Positions 39,886 through 48,386 of a DNA stretch of 64,000 nucleotides are shown piece by piece. Within the stretch, counting starts at the first letter, position 1; every line of letters begins with the position of its first letter. The stretch is from Dictyobacter kobayashii (GTDB lineage: Bacteria; Chloroflexota; Ktedonobacteria; Ktedonobacterales; Ktedonobacteraceae), in the NCBI RefSeq assembly GCF_003967555.1, contig NZ_BIFS01000001.1, positions 2,914,001 through 2,978,000 of the forward strand, written 5' to 3'. The notes under the pieces were generated by a model. It saw only the letters and a list, made by a program, of their open reading frames with translations, had not been told where the DNA came from and did not search any database. Position numbers and translations under genes: made by a program.

Positions 39886-40053
39886 TTACTTGGTCTCACG
39901 ATGAGGTGCAGGCTGCCGACATGTGCTACAGAATTTTCTTAGCTCCATGCGCTCAGGATTGTTCTTTTTGTTCTTCGAGGTGGTATAATTGCGGCTTTTG
40001 CAGGTCGTGCAAGCCAAGGTTACCACAATGCGATTCTCTTTGCTTTTAGCCAT
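39886..40053 (-). CDS. rpmG: 50S ribosomal protein L33
   Basis: 55 residues with two zinc-binding CxxC pairs ([10 protein letters not shown] and KFCSTCRQ) and the family ending PHRETK. It lies between tuf and secE as in many bacteria. Confidence 0.96.
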   Translation of the reverse strand: MAKSKENRIVVTLACTTCKSRNYTTSKNKKNNPERMELRKFCSTCRQPAPHRETK

Positions 40054-40133
40054 TATTTTCTCCGTTTAAGGTTGGGGGTTGGCTTGCTCCGTACGCGGGT
40101 AGTCGTCGTTCTGGTTATCTTGTTAGAGACAGG

Positions 40134-40160
40134 AGTGGGCGCAATTATCTTGCGCCCACT
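40134..40160 (-). terminator. Hairpin after tuf
   Basis: An 11-bp stem AGTGGGCGCAA/TTGCGCCCACT with a 5-nt loop, 15 bp after the tuf stop. There is no T-run; it may be a processing or partial termination site before rpmG. Confidence 0.6.
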
Positions 40161-40175
40161 ATGTGTTCTATAACC

Positions 40176-41381
40176 TTAGCTGATTACCTTTGTGCAGATA
40201 CCAGCACCAACGGTTCGGCCACCTTCGCGGATGGCGAATTTTACGCCTTCTTCCATGGCGACCGGCTGGATGAGTTCAACTGTCATTTCGATGTTGTCAC
40301 CAGGCATAACCATTTCAACACCCTCTGGCAATTTGATCGCGCCAGTTACGTCCGTGGTACGAACATAGAACTGAGGACGATAGCCATTGAAGAATGGTGT
40401 GTGACGGCCGCCCTCTTCTTTGGAGAGGACATAGACCTGGGCCAGGAAATTCTTGTGCGGTTTGATCGAACCGGGCTTGGCCAATACCTGACCGCGCTCG
40501 ATGTCGGTACGCTCAACACCACGCAGCAGACAACCAACGTTGTCACCGGCCATGCCGGAGTCCAGGGTCTTCTGGAACATTTCAACGCCAGTTACCACGA
40601 CTGAACGGGTGGCTTCCTGGATACCGACGATCTCGATATTGTCGCCGGTTTTGACGATACCACGCTCGATACGACCGGTCGCGACAGTACCGCGACCTTT
40701 AATACCGAAGACGTCCTCAACAGGCATCAAGAATGGCTGGTCAGTAGGACGTGGAGGTGTTGGGATGTAGGAGTCAACCTGGTCCATCAGTTCCCAGATG
40801 CATTTGGCAGCTGGATCGTTGCGGGACAGGTCACCCTTGCTCTCAAGAGCACCCAGGGCCGAGCCACGAACAACTGGGATGTCGTCGCCAGGGAACTGGT
40901 TTTTGGAGAGCAGTTCGCGCACTTCCAACTCAACCAACTCTAGCAACTCTTCGTCATCCATCATGTCGACTTTGTTGAGGAAGACCACCATCGATGGCAC
41001 TTCTACCTGACGGGCAAGCAGTACGTGCTCACGGGTCTGAGGCATTGGGCCGTCTGGGGCACTTACCACAAGAATAGCACCGTCCATCTGGGCGGCACCG
41101 GTGATCATGTTTTTAATGTAGTCAGCGTGACCAGGGCAGTCGACGTGCGCATAGTGGCGCTTCTCAGTCTCATACTCCAGGTGAGCAATCGAGATGGTGA
41201 TACCACGCTCGCGCTCTTCGGGAGCTTTGTCGATCTGGTCAAAAGCCGTGTATTTGGCAAGCTGGGCGTTGGCTAACACTTTTGTGATGGCCGCGGTCAA
41301 GGTTGTCTTGCCATGGTCAATGTGTCCAATGGTTCCAATGTTCACATGTGGCTTTGTTCGCTCGAACTTTTTCTTCGCCAT
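40176..41381 (-). CDS. tuf: Elongation factor Tu
   Basis: 401 residues delivering aminoacyl-tRNA to the ribosome. G1 is GHIDHGKT at 19-26, followed by DCPGHADY and [12 protein letters not shown]. The C-terminal barrels contain [13 protein letters not shown]. Full length with a normal N-terminus. It follows tRNA-Tyr and tRNA-Thr on the same strand and is probably co-transcribed with them. Confidence 0.98.
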   Translation of the reverse strand: MAKKKFERTKPHVNIGTIGHIDHGKTTLTAAITKVLANAQLAKYTAFDQIDKAPEERERGITISIAHLEYETEKRHYAHVDCPGHADYIKNMITGAAQMDGAILVVSAPDGPMPQTREHVLLARQVEVPSMVVFLNKVDMMDDEELLELVELEVRELLSKNQFPGDDIPVVRGSALGALESKGDLSRNDPAAKCIWELMDQVDSYIPTPPRPTDQPFLMPVEDVFGIKGRGTVATGRIERGIVKTGDNIEIVGIQEATRSVVVTGVEMFQKTLDSGMAGDNVGCLLRGVERTDIERGQVLAKPGSIKPHKNFLAQVYVLSKEEGGRHTPFFNGYRPQFYVRTTDVTGAIKLPEGVEMVMPGDNIEMTVELIQPVAMEEGVKFAIREGGRTVGAGICTKVIS

Positions 41382-41583
41382 TTCCTACTGTGGCTCCTTC
41401 TGCAATCCTGCTTACGATCAGATCAGATAGCAATGGGTATAGACATGCAGCAGCCGTCTCCTGTATCTGATCGTCAAACAAAGTTAAAACTTCCCTACGG
41501 TAATACGAACGGGAGTTGACGATCAATCAGAAGACGGCAGCAAGATCTTTTTATATAAAAACCTACGCGCGGAATCTATGAAG

Positions 41584-41616
41584 GTGGGCATGAGGCGTGA
41601 AGAACGCCGAGCCCAC
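41584..41616 (-). other. Hairpin between tRNA-Thr and tuf
   Basis: GTGGGC/GCCCAC stem with an inner GGCGT/ACGCC pairing. Likely an RNA processing or pausing site between the tRNA part and tuf. Confidence 0.45.
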
Positions 41617-41637
41617 TCATCATATAGTAACCACGGA

Positions 41638-41710
41638 AGCCCGTGATGGGACTTGAACCCATGACCTCATTCTTACCAAGAATGTGCGCTACCTCTGCGC
41701 CACACGGGCT
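41638..41710 (-). tRNA. tRNA-Thr (GGT)
   Basis: A 73-nt cloverleaf with acceptor AGCCCGT/ACGGGCT, anticodon loop TTGGTAA giving GGT, and T-arm GGGTTCAAGTCCC. Confidence 0.95.
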
Positions 41711-41744
41711 TGATACTACCAATACCTGGAGTCATTGATAGCGG

Positions 41745-41825
41745 TGGGCAGTGGAGGATTCGAACCTCCGAAGCTTGCGCAACTGATTTACAGTCAGTCC
41801 CATTTGGCCACTTTGGTAACTGCCC
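41745..41825 (-). tRNA. tRNA-Tyr (GTA)
   Basis: 81 nt with acceptor GGGCAGT/ACTGCCC, anticodon loop CTGTAAA giving GTA, and the long variable arm of tyrosine tRNAs. Confidence 0.95.
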
Positions 41826-41883
41826 CTATATTGTCAAACACTCCGGTTCGTCTGAGTGATCGCTCTGAGTGATCAACGCCCAC

Positions 41884-41912
41884 ATTATAGCCGACTCAAT
41901 CAGTTGTGTCAA
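41884..41912 (-). promoter_or_regulatory. Consensus promoter of the tRNA-Tyr, tRNA-Thr, tuf unit
   Basis: Minus-strand TTGACA and TATAAT, both exact consensus hexamers, with 17 bp between them, 59 bp upstream of tRNA-Tyr. Confidence 0.9.
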
Positions 41913-42001
41913 CACCTTTTTTACCATTTTTTTTCATGGATGGATAAATTGATAAATTTACCTCCGTTTGCCCGGGCGCAGGAAAGTCATTGCCAAAAGC
42001 A

Positions 42002-42044
42002 TTGCGTCTTGCCTAAATTGCTGGTATAATCTCCAACGTTGGAG
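42002..42044 (+). promoter_or_regulatory. Promoter with adjoining palindromic operator upstream of the toxin pair and selA
   Basis: TTGCGT (42002-42007) and TATAAT (42025-42030) have 17-bp spacing. The perfect 14-bp palindrome CTCCAACGTTGGAG follows immediately at 42031-42044, where transcription should start. That position suits a repressor, possibly the antitoxin. Confidence 0.7.
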
Positions 42045-42192
42045 AAATTCATCACACCTCATGCCTTTCAATTGTGTGGGCGGAACTGATAGCAGTTAAG
42101 CAGCATTAACATGTGCTGTTTTGCAACGAATCGATTTCCGCTACTCAATGTATGAGTAATCTGTTTGGATTTAGGAATAAGAGGTAGCTTCT

Positions 42193-42417
42193 ATGGCGAC
42201 GAATTGTGACTTCAGCCGTTCTTCCTTGCTTAGTGAGCAGTATCAGCGTGAAATGGAACTCATAGCTGTTGCATTACAAGAAGAGAGTCAGGATGAACGT
42301 GAAGAGCGTCTTAGCCTCGTCGCTCAGTCTTGGGCTCTGACTTCGGCTTGTTTCCATTCACAGCTCGAGACCAGTGACGTTCAATCCTATTCTCCGGTTG
42401 CTCTTGCTCGTCCGTAG
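42193..42417 (+). CDS. Small protein upstream of a MazF-like toxin, possible antitoxin
   Basis: 74 residues, with an acidic helical stretch QYQREMELIAVALQEESQDEREERL. No DNA-binding motif or antitoxin family is recognisable. The call rests on its size, composition and position 32 bp before the toxin-like gene, behind a promoter with an operator-like palindrome. Confidence 0.5.
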   Translation: MATNCDFSRSSLLSEQYQREMELIAVALQEESQDEREERLSLVAQSWALTSACFHSQLETSDVQSYSPVALARP

Positions 42418-42449
42418 TTTTCTAGTGAAGATGTGTTAGTTTAATTGCC

Positions 42450-42881
42450 ATGCCTCATCCTCCTGAAATTGCACCGGAAGCTCTCACCTACCTTACGCCT
42501 GTGCAGTTTGGCATGGTGTATTGGGTGAATTTCGGTTATCCTACTCTCCCTCCTGGGATTGAAGAGAAACGCATTCTAGATTGGCACCCCGCTCTGGTGG
42601 TGTCAGGTGAGCCCTTTTGTCGTCATGCAGGGGCTGTGAATGTGGTTGCTCTCACTTCATATCGTGGGAAACTGCGCCCTTATCATCATCTCCTTCTTAA
42701 ACGCGATTATCCTTTACTTGATACTGATAGCCTGGTGAAAACAGAGTTAATGTATCCTATCCTGCGTAGTTTGCTGGCTGATCAGTATGCTATTTGCCGT
42801 CTTAATGATGCTGATTTACGGGCTGTGATGGGGAAGGTCGCGAATAGCCTGGCCATTACGATGTTCTATTCTCTACATTAG
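42450..42881 (+). CDS. MazF/PemK-like protein
   Basis: 143 residues resembling MazF/PemK endoribonuclease toxins: VYWVNFGYP at the start, HPALVVSGEPF in place of the RP-lVvS strand, VNVVALTSYRGK, then DSLVKTELMYPI and a C-terminal helix. The family cleaves mRNA. The first catalytic arginine is not obvious, so activity is uncertain. It lies 30 bp before selA and may share its transcript. Confidence 0.65.
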   Translation: MPHPPEIAPEALTYLTPVQFGMVYWVNFGYPTLPPGIEEKRILDWHPALVVSGEPFCRHAGAVNVVALTSYRGKLRPYHHLLLKRDYPLLDTDSLVKTELMYPILRSLLADQYAICRLNDADLRAVMGKVANSLAITMFYSLH

Positions 42882-42911
42882 TCCCTTATATGTGCCGGTA
42901 GATACTCGCTT

Positions 42912-44300
42912 ATGACGCTCGATCAAAACCAATTTCGTTTACTCCCTTCTGTCGATGAGTTGTTGCATACTCCACAAGGTGAAGCGATGACTCTGACTTT
43001 TTCTCATGCGCTGACTGTCAGTGCGCTGCGTTTGAGTGTGTCTCAGGCGCGGGATGCTATTCGGGCGGGTGGGACCTGTCCTTCTCTTGAATCGCTGCTG
43101 GCGGCGGCTGAATTATCCCTCAAACAGCAGTTTCATCCTCAACTAAGACCAGTTATCAATGCTACCGGTGTGATTATTAATACTAATCTGGGCCGCGCTC
43201 CACTCAGCCAGGCTGCTTTGCTGGCGGTCCAACAGGTCTCCAGTGGCTATTCTAATCTTGAGTATGATGTGGAGTTGGGAACACGAGGTTCACGCCATGT
43301 TCATGTAGGCGCTCTGTTGCGTGAATTGACTGGCGCTGAGGCGGCCCTGGTGACGAATAATAATGCTGCCGCTGTGCTGCTGGGATTGAGCGCGCTGGCC
43401 CTGGGACGCGAGGTGGTGATTTCACGGGGACAACTGGTTGAGATTGGTGGTGGCTTTCGCGTTCCTGATGTGATGCGCCAGAGCGGCTGCCAGCTGGTGG
43501 AGGTGGGGACGACCAATCGCACTCGCATTGCTGATTATGTTTCTGCTATCACTGAGCGTACGGCAGTACTTTTAGCGGTCCATCCTAGCAATTTTTTGAT
43601 CACTGGCTTTACCGAGTCTACTTCGATTGCTGCTCTGGCGGAAGTGGCTCAAGAGCGGGGATTGCTGGTAATGGATGATCTGGGTAGTGGCTGTCTGCTG
43701 GAGTGCGAAAAGTATGGCCTTGCCCATGAGCCTACGCCACAGGAGAGCCTGGCGGCCGGGGCTGACCTGGTCTGTTTCTCGGGGGATAAATTGTTGGGGG
43801 GACCGCAGGCGGGCATTTTGCTGGGTAAGGCTGAGGTGATTGCGCGCCTGGCTAAACATCCTTTGATGCGCGCTGTGCGTATTGATAAGATGACGCTGGC
43901 GGCACTTGAGACTACTTTGCGCCATTATCAGCGCGGTGAGGCTGAGACACAGATTCCCGTCTGGCGCATGATTGCGGCTCGGCCTGAGAAGATTGCTCGC
44001 CGGGCCGCTGATTGGGCCCACCAGTTGACCGCCCTGGGTCTGGCTGTCCATACGCAGCCTGGACAATCCACTATTGGCGGCGGCTCGCTGCCGGGCGAGA
44101 CGTTACCTACTACCTTGCTAGCTCTGGATGCCACGTCTTTGTCTCTCTCGTTGGAGACCATCTCTCAACGTCTGCGCTCTCATAGTACTCCCATCATCAC
44201 CAGAATCTCCCGCGACACGCTTTATCTCGATCCGCGCACGGTCCTGGAAGAGCAAGATACTGAGATTATCGCCGCCCTGCTGGTCATTTTAGCCGCTTAG
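42912..44300 (+). CDS. selA: L-seryl-tRNA(Sec) selenium transferase
   Basis: A PLP enzyme converting seryl-tRNA(Sec) to selenocysteinyl-tRNA(Sec). 462 residues. The N-terminal RLLPSVDELL, central VINATGVIINTNLGRAPLS and PLP lysine in FSGDKLLGGPQAG identify it. Its presence implies a selenocysteine system. Neither selB, selD nor selC is seen in the window. The stop codon overlaps the left end of the miniature element that follows. Confidence 0.96.
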   Translation: MTLDQNQFRLLPSVDELLHTPQGEAMTLTFSHALTVSALRLSVSQARDAIRAGGTCPSLESLLAAAELSLKQQFHPQLRPVINATGVIINTNLGRAPLSQAALLAVQQVSSGYSNLEYDVELGTRGSRHVHVGALLRELTGAEAALVTNNNAAAVLLGLSALALGREVVISRGQLVEIGGGFRVPDVMRQSGCQLVEVGTTNRTRIADYVSAITERTAVLLAVHPSNFLITGFTESTSIAALAEVAQERGLLVMDDLGSGCLLECEKYGLAHEPTPQESLAAGADLVCFSGDKLLGGPQAGILLGKAEVIARLAKHPLMRAVRIDKMTLAALETTLRHYQRGEAETQIPVWRMIAARPEKIARRAADWAHQLTALGLAVHTQPGQSTIGGGSLPGETLPTTLLALDATSLSLSLETISQRLRSHSTPIITRISRDTLYLDPRTVLEEQDTEIIAALLVILAA

Positions 44301-44509
44301 TATGTGTCTTACTGCCATCATCCTGGGAAGCGTGCCGCTCTTACGCGGACGTGCGCTGAGCCCACGCTTTTTTTCTTGTGTGGTGCGTGCAAAAAGTGCG
44401 CCCATCGCACTTTTTGCACGCACCACACAAGAAAACTCCTTGAGCGCCTTTGGCGCTCAAACTCAGGCGTGAAGAGCGCGGAGATCATGAGGATAAGACA
44501 TATTCTTAA
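44297..44509. mobile_element. Miniature long-hairpin element (copy C)
   Basis: About 213 bp, inverted relative to the copy at 29571. Terminal repeats resemble AGAATATGTCTTATCCTCAT. The conserved arms AGCGGACGTGCGCT-like and GAGCGCCTTTGGCGCTC with CTCAGGCGTGAAGAGCGCGG flank a long stem. That stem starts TTTTCTTGTGTGGTGCGTGC, is over 25 bp and differs from copy B over much of its length. The left end begins inside the selA stop codon. Confidence 0.78.
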
Positions 44510-44529
44510 TAAACATCTTATAGATCTTC

Positions 44530-44590
44530 AAAAAAAAGAAGAGCGGCGGCTGTCCCGGGTTCGAGCCCAGACAGCTACCGCTCTTCTTTT
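44530..44590. terminator. Bidirectional terminator of rsgA with a T-arm-like apex
   Basis: Stem AAGAAGAGCGG/CCGCTCTTCTT carries inner CTGTC/GACAG and GGG/CCC helices with apex TTCGAG, flanked by A7 and T4. The upper part looks like a tRNA T-arm, but the structure is too short to be a tRNA. Confidence 0.85.
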
Positions 44591-44597
44591 GTCTTAT

Positions 44598-45650
44598 TTA
44601 ACGCTCTTCGCCTGTATAAATGCGTACATAGCTGCGATAGCGACGCTCATAGATCAATTCATCGTTGACCGCCTGGCGAATGGCACAGCCCTCTTCGTCC
44701 AGGTGGGCGCAATCTCCATACAGGCACTCGCCTATATAGGGACGGAATTCGACGAAACACCAGGCCAATTCTTCGGGTGGAATGTTCCAGGCCGCCAACG
44801 CACGAATACCCGCTGAATCAGCCAGCCAGCCTCCCACTGAGAGAGGGTAGAGCTGCGAACCGGTGGTGGTGTGCTTGCCCTTGCCGGTCGCGTCGCTGAC
44901 AAGTCCTGTCCGAATCGCCATTCCAGGCTCGATGGCATTTACCAGCGAGGATTTACCCACCCCGGACGGCCCTGTAAACAGGGTTGTATGATCCTTTAAA
45001 AGGTCACGCAATTGATCAATTCCTCGCTCTACCTGGGTACTGGTAAAGATGACCTGGTAGCCGAGGGTAATGTATAGCTTTGTTTCTTCCTCGATATAGC
45101 TACTATGAGGGAGGTCGGCCTTATTAATACAGATAACGGGGGGGAGTTGTGCCGATTCGCAGATGGTGAGGTAACGATCTAATAAACCAAAGTGTGGTTC
45201 TGGTTGGGCGGTTGAGAACACTACTACTACTTGATTGAGATTGGCGAGCAGGGTTTGCTGGACCAATTTTTTCGAGGTGGAGCCTGCATCCATCCGGGAA
45301 AGCTCACTTTTTCTGGGGAGAATCTCTTCGATCAGGCCGGTTGTCTCGTCCAACCTGCGTATTATGACGTAATCTCCAACTGAGAGTCGTGTAGGGGCAG
45401 CATTTTCTGTACTGTCGCGTTTCTCTATTCGTTCAACACGCGCTGCTTGATTTTGTATATCGTACTTGTTGTTGCGTTGCTGGCTTTGACGTATTTTGCC
45501 TACAGGTTTCGCGGTATTAGCTTGCGCGAAAGCTTTCTTGAGTTTGCCTCGAAGGGTACAGCGCAAGATACCATCATCGGTATGAACATCATAAATGCCA
45601 TGTGCGCCGTTGAGGACCATGCCGGTCAGTTGTGCCGGGTTATTAATCAA
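44598..45650 (-). CDS. rsgA: Ribosome small-subunit biogenesis GTPase RsgA
   Basis: A circularly permuted GTPase that checks late 30S maturation. An N-terminal OB-fold precedes the permuted GTPase domain (CINKADLP before P-loop TGPSGVGKSSLVN). A zinc-binding C-terminal domain contains CLYGDCAHLDEEGCAI. 350 residues. An insertion of about 40 basic residues (50-90) lies in the OB region. The start is TTG at 45650 after GGAGGG with 9-nt spacing. Confidence 0.95.
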   Translation of the reverse strand: MINNPAQLTGMVLNGAHGIYDVHTDDGILRCTLRGKLKKAFAQANTAKPVGKIRQSQQRNNKYDIQNQAARVERIEKRDSTENAAPTRLSVGDYVIIRRLDETTGLIEEILPRKSELSRMDAGSTSKKLVQQTLLANLNQVVVVFSTAQPEPHFGLLDRYLTICESAQLPPVICINKADLPHSSYIEEETKLYITLGYQVIFTSTQVERGIDQLRDLLKDHTTLFTGPSGVGKSSLVNAIEPGMAIRTGLVSDATGKGKHTTTGSQLYPLSVGGWLADSAGIRALAAWNIPPEELAWCFVEFRPYIGECLYGDCAHLDEEGCAIRQAVNDELIYERRYRSYVRIYTGEER

Positions 45651-45674
45651 TGGTATATTCCCTCCACAGAGAAT

Positions 45675-45719
45675 AAAAAAACACGGTGTGAACAGTAATC
45701 ATCGAATCTGCCTACCGTG
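45675..45719 (-). terminator. Terminator of the 41-residue ORF
   Basis: CACGGT/ACCGTG stem with a large 26-nt loop, followed by seven T on the minus strand, just before the rsgA ribosome binding site. Confidence 0.65.
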
Positions 45720-45757
45720 CTGGAGGGAGCGGAACGAACCTTGCGCCATGTGTCGCG

Positions 45758-45883
45758 CTAGTCAGGTACTCCGCATCGCTGGGGGATACCGGGGACCTGG
45801 CTATATGGTTTTCGCCCTTTACCCTCATGCCGGGTAGACAAGGTGCATGCAGGCACAGTAGGTGAGTAAGTGAACTTGGCCAT
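45758..45883 (-). CDS. Small protein (41 residues), unknown
   Basis: Not recognised. AAGGAGGTG lies 7 nt before the ATG at 45883. A consensus-like promoter lies 60-90 bp upstream and a hairpin with T-run follows, so this looks like a complete small transcription unit. The peptide is basic and Pro/Thr-rich (KFTYSPTVPACTLSTRHEGK, ending QRCGVPD), with two cysteines and no membrane helix. A leader peptide for rsgA is an alternative. Confidence 0.6.
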   Translation of the reverse strand: MAKFTYSPTVPACTLSTRHEGKGRKPYSQVPGIPQRCGVPD

Positions 45884-45941
45884 AAAACTGCACCTCCTTG
45901 ACTGGACGAGCCAGAATTTGAAAAAACAGTATTCTTTTAAG

Positions 45942-45971
45942 AGCATACTAGAATCATTATACGTTTGTCAA
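45942..45971 (-). promoter_or_regulatory. Promoter of the 41-residue ORF
   Basis: Minus-strand TTGACA and TATGCT separated by 18 bp. Confidence 0.7.
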
Positions 45972-46059
45972 TGAGTAAATGTGACAGGATTTTCGTTGGT
46001 TTTTTTGGCATCTGTGTACGATATGACTGCCTGCTTTTGGGACAATTATTTAACACTAC

Positions 46060-46088
46060 TTGACATTCGGCGGGGATTGTAGTATCCT
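46060..46088 (+). promoter_or_regulatory. Promoter of the initiator tRNA array
   Basis: TTGACA and TATCCT with 17-bp spacing, 12 bp before the first tRNA. Confidence 0.82.
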
Positions 46089-46099
46089 ATGGAAGTTGT

Positions 46100-46175
<76 letters not shown>

Positions 46176-46202
46176 GTGTTTTTACACTTAACCCTATATT
46201 GA

Positions 46203-46275
<73 letters not shown>

Positions 46276-46305
46276 TCAGTGCTTTTGCACTTAACCCTAT
46301 ATTGA

Positions 46306-46381
46306 CGCGGGATAGAGCAGTGGTTAGCTCGTCGGGCTCATAACCCGGAGGTCATAGGTTCGAATCCTGTTCCCGCTACCA
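46306..46381 (+). tRNA. Initiator tRNA-fMet (CAT), copy 3
   Basis: Differs from copy 1 by one C-to-T change in the T-stem, which turns a C-G pair into a U-G wobble. CCA is encoded. It begins exactly 103 bp after copy 2. Confidence 0.95.
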
Positions 46382-46420
46382 GAACCCCTTCCATAAATCC
46401 TATGGAAGGGGTTCTTTTTT
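46381..46420 (+). terminator. Terminator of the initiator tRNA array
   Basis: A 15-bp stem AGAACCCCTTCCATA and complement with a 5-nt loop and a T-run, immediately after copy 3. Confidence 0.93.
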
Positions 46421-46499
46421 ATCCATTTTTGTGATCGTTGCCTGCAATATCTGATACCGTCTAAGAGAATATTCCTAATATATAGAGAGGGTTTATTTC

Positions 46500-47624
46500 T
46501 CAATATTCTATTGGTCCATCCAGTGCTTCTCTCAGGGTTGCTCCTACCATGCCGATTTCTCGTGTCAGGTGGTCCAGATATTTTTGTACACCGTAAATGC
46601 GCTCCATCAAACGAATCGTTCCATGTTCGCGACACTGTTCGATGGATTCAACGGCCAGCTCTGCCCCACTCTTTATCTCACCTCCCCGTACCAGTGCCAT
46701 GGCGCGTGCCGTTTTTATCAATATCTCCCAATGCTTGGTTGGCTCTAAACTTTTTTCGGCTTTATCCAGATATTCCATTGCTTTTTGCATATCGCCCAGG
46801 TGGGTGTAGCTGCGACCATATTCTTCATAGACCGTGCCCGGGCTATATTGGCCACAGGTACTACTTTGCTGCGGATCAACTTGATAGGATAATTCTTCCG
46901 CCAGCGCCATGACGTTTTCAAAATCATCAATTCTGCCCGCGCGTAGATATGCGCGCCCTAATAACTGGATACCATTACCTCTTGCGGCCACGTCCGCCTT
47001 TGGCGTGGTATCACGTGCAGCTTCCAGGTATGTGATACCTTTTTGGATATCTCCACCGCGGCAGTACATATCTCCTTCATAGGTCAGGGCAATATTTAGC
47101 AGGGTGTCATTGCGGATCAGGCGCGATACACGTTCCATCTCGCGATAATAATTGAGCGAATAAGAGGCTTCATTCGCCCTGGTAATCACTGATTTAACAT
47201 AACCTGCCAGGTGTAGCGCCTGGGCTAGCTTTTGTAGCAGAACGGGATTCTCTGTTACGATCTGTGTATTAAGATCCTGCAGTAAGCGCTCGATCAGGTT
47301 GTTGGCTTCATAACTACGGGCTACATGGATTAATTCCCAGACATGATGTAAAACGGCATCGATCTGATCCACCGTCAATATTGTATATGTAGACTTGGCG
47401 ATCCCCAGTCGCTCAGGTTCTGCGCCCAGCAAAGTGGCAATACGCCGTAATTCACGTACATCATGGAGCAGCGTATCCCCACTTTCCCAGCGTCTCAGTG
47501 TACGTACATCGATAGATAAATCATTAGCTAACTGTTCCTGGGTTAATGTATACTTATCGCGATACTCGCGTACAACTTGAGCTAATGGCGAACTGCTACG
47601 ATTTTTTTTAGCATGTACTGACAT
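46500..47624 (-). CDS. XRE-family HTH regulator with TPR repeats
   Basis: 374 residues. The N-terminal helix-turn-helix LTQEQLANDLSIDVRTLRRWESG is at about 25-50. Helical TPR-like repeats (for example GDIQKGITYLEAARD and GDMQKAMEYLDKAEKSLEP) fill the rest. This resembles peptide- or signal-sensing regulators with a TPR sensor domain. The start at 47624 follows GAGG with 9-nt spacing. An ORF start at 47657 lacks a ribosome binding site. The target genes are unknown; the small gene at 47786 is divergent. Confidence 0.85.
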   Translation of the reverse strand: MSVHAKKNRSSSPLAQVVREYRDKYTLTQEQLANDLSIDVRTLRRWESGDTLLHDVRELRRIATLLGAEPERLGIAKSTYTILTVDQIDAVLHHVWELIHVARSYEANNLIERLLQDLNTQIVTENPVLLQKLAQALHLAGYVKSVITRANEASYSLNYYREMERVSRLIRNDTLLNIALTYEGDMYCRGGDIQKGITYLEAARDTTPKADVAARGNGIQLLGRAYLRAGRIDDFENVMALAEELSYQVDPQQSSTCGQYSPGTVYEEYGRSYTHLGDMQKAMEYLDKAEKSLEPTKHWEILIKTARAMALVRGGEIKSGAELAVESIEQCREHGTIRLMERIYGVQKYLDHLTREIGMVGATLREALDGPIEY

Positions 47625-47785
47625 CGTCTGTCCTCTTCCTAACTCCGACCTATCCACACCAATAAGCGATAGATGTCCTGTAAAACTGAACTTTTTTAGT
47701 TTAATACTGTATTTGGAAGCTATGTCTAGTATATCAAGCTTTTAAGGTTTTTGACAATACGAATAGGAAGAAAGGAGCCGGGGCT

Positions 47786-48010
47786 ATGGGTGAATGTAGG
47801 AGTGAAGTGGCAAGGCTCAGGGAGCAAATAGAAACGGTTTGTGGGGCAATGAATCAGATGCTATCTGGCTATGCTATCACTTCCAGGCATGACATAATTA
47901 ATCATAGATATAGCACACTGGGTTCATACCAGGAAGAGCTTGAAACATTTGTTGGAGAGCAGCAGGCGCTAGAAATCGTAATTGAAACCTATAACCGTGT
48001 TGTACGTTAG
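47786..48010 (+). CDS. Small helical protein, unknown
   Basis: 74 residues with a coiled-coil-like start (SEVARLREQIETVCGAMNQM) and an acidic second half. AAAGGAG lies 8-9 nt before the ATG. It resembles short Spo0E- or aspartyl-phosphatase-like helical hairpins in size only; no motif confirms that. Divergent from the XRE-TPR regulator. Confidence 0.6.
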   Translation: MGECRSEVARLREQIETVCGAMNQMLSGYAITSRHDIINHRYSTLGSYQEELETFVGEQQALEIVIETYNRVVR

Positions 48011-48068
48011 CTGTTCGCGCCGTTTACAATAAATAATATATTCTTATTTACTTTATCACAGGCCGCTT

Positions 48069-48099
48069 GATGAATTTTGTCAATCCGACAAAATTCATC
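48069..48099 (+). terminator. AT-rich hairpin after the small helical gene
   Basis: A 13-bp stem GATGAATTTTGTC and complement with loop AATCC. There is no T-run, so termination is uncertain. Confidence 0.5.
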
Positions 48100-48109
48100 C
48101 AATAACCCC

Positions 48110-48138
48110 TTGCATCCTATTGATAGTCGTGATATTAT
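48110..48138 (+). promoter_or_regulatory. Promoter of tRNA-Met
   Basis: TTGCAT and TATTAT separated by 17 bp, 57 bp before the tRNA. Confidence 0.7.
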
Positions 48139-48194
48139 AGTGCCGTAAAGAAACGACAGCAAAATCCCTACTAAAACAAGGATCTGTCTATTAT

Positions 48195-48270
48195 GGCGGC
48201 GTAGCTCAGTCGGTAGAGCAAGGGACTCATAAGCCCTGTGTCACAGGTTCGATTCCTGTCGCCGCTACCA
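48195..48270 (+). tRNA. tRNA-Met (CAT), elongator type; probable integration site
   Basis: A 76-nt cloverleaf with CCA. Acceptor GGCGGCG pairs with CGCCGCT through a terminal G-U, so it is not an initiator. Anticodon loop CTCATAA. A tRNA-Ile2 read through lysidine cannot be excluded. The mobile element begins directly downstream. Confidence 0.93.
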
Positions 48271-48276
48271 TCTTAT

Positions 48277-48305
48277 GGGGAGCTCAAAAGAGCTCCTCTT
48301 TTTTT
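48277..48305 (+). terminator. Terminator of tRNA-Met
   Basis: Stem GGGGAGCTC/GAGCTCCTC with loop AAAA and seven T. Confidence 0.92.
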
Positions 48306-48386
48306 GTGAAAATGACTGGTCCCTGTGTCATATGTCATTATCACTTGCTTACACCTGCATCAATTGGAGTATATCATATTTTATCT

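Noticed and set aside
44530..44590. tRNA-Sec (selC) next to selA
   Set aside because: Only about 57 nt with a single stem and no anticodon arm; it is a terminator.
45675..45950. SRP RNA (4.5S) or 6S RNA
   Set aside because: A GTCAGGTAC stretch resembles part of the SRP core, but the GGAAG-type tetraloop region is missing, and a small ORF with a strong ribosome binding site explains the region better.
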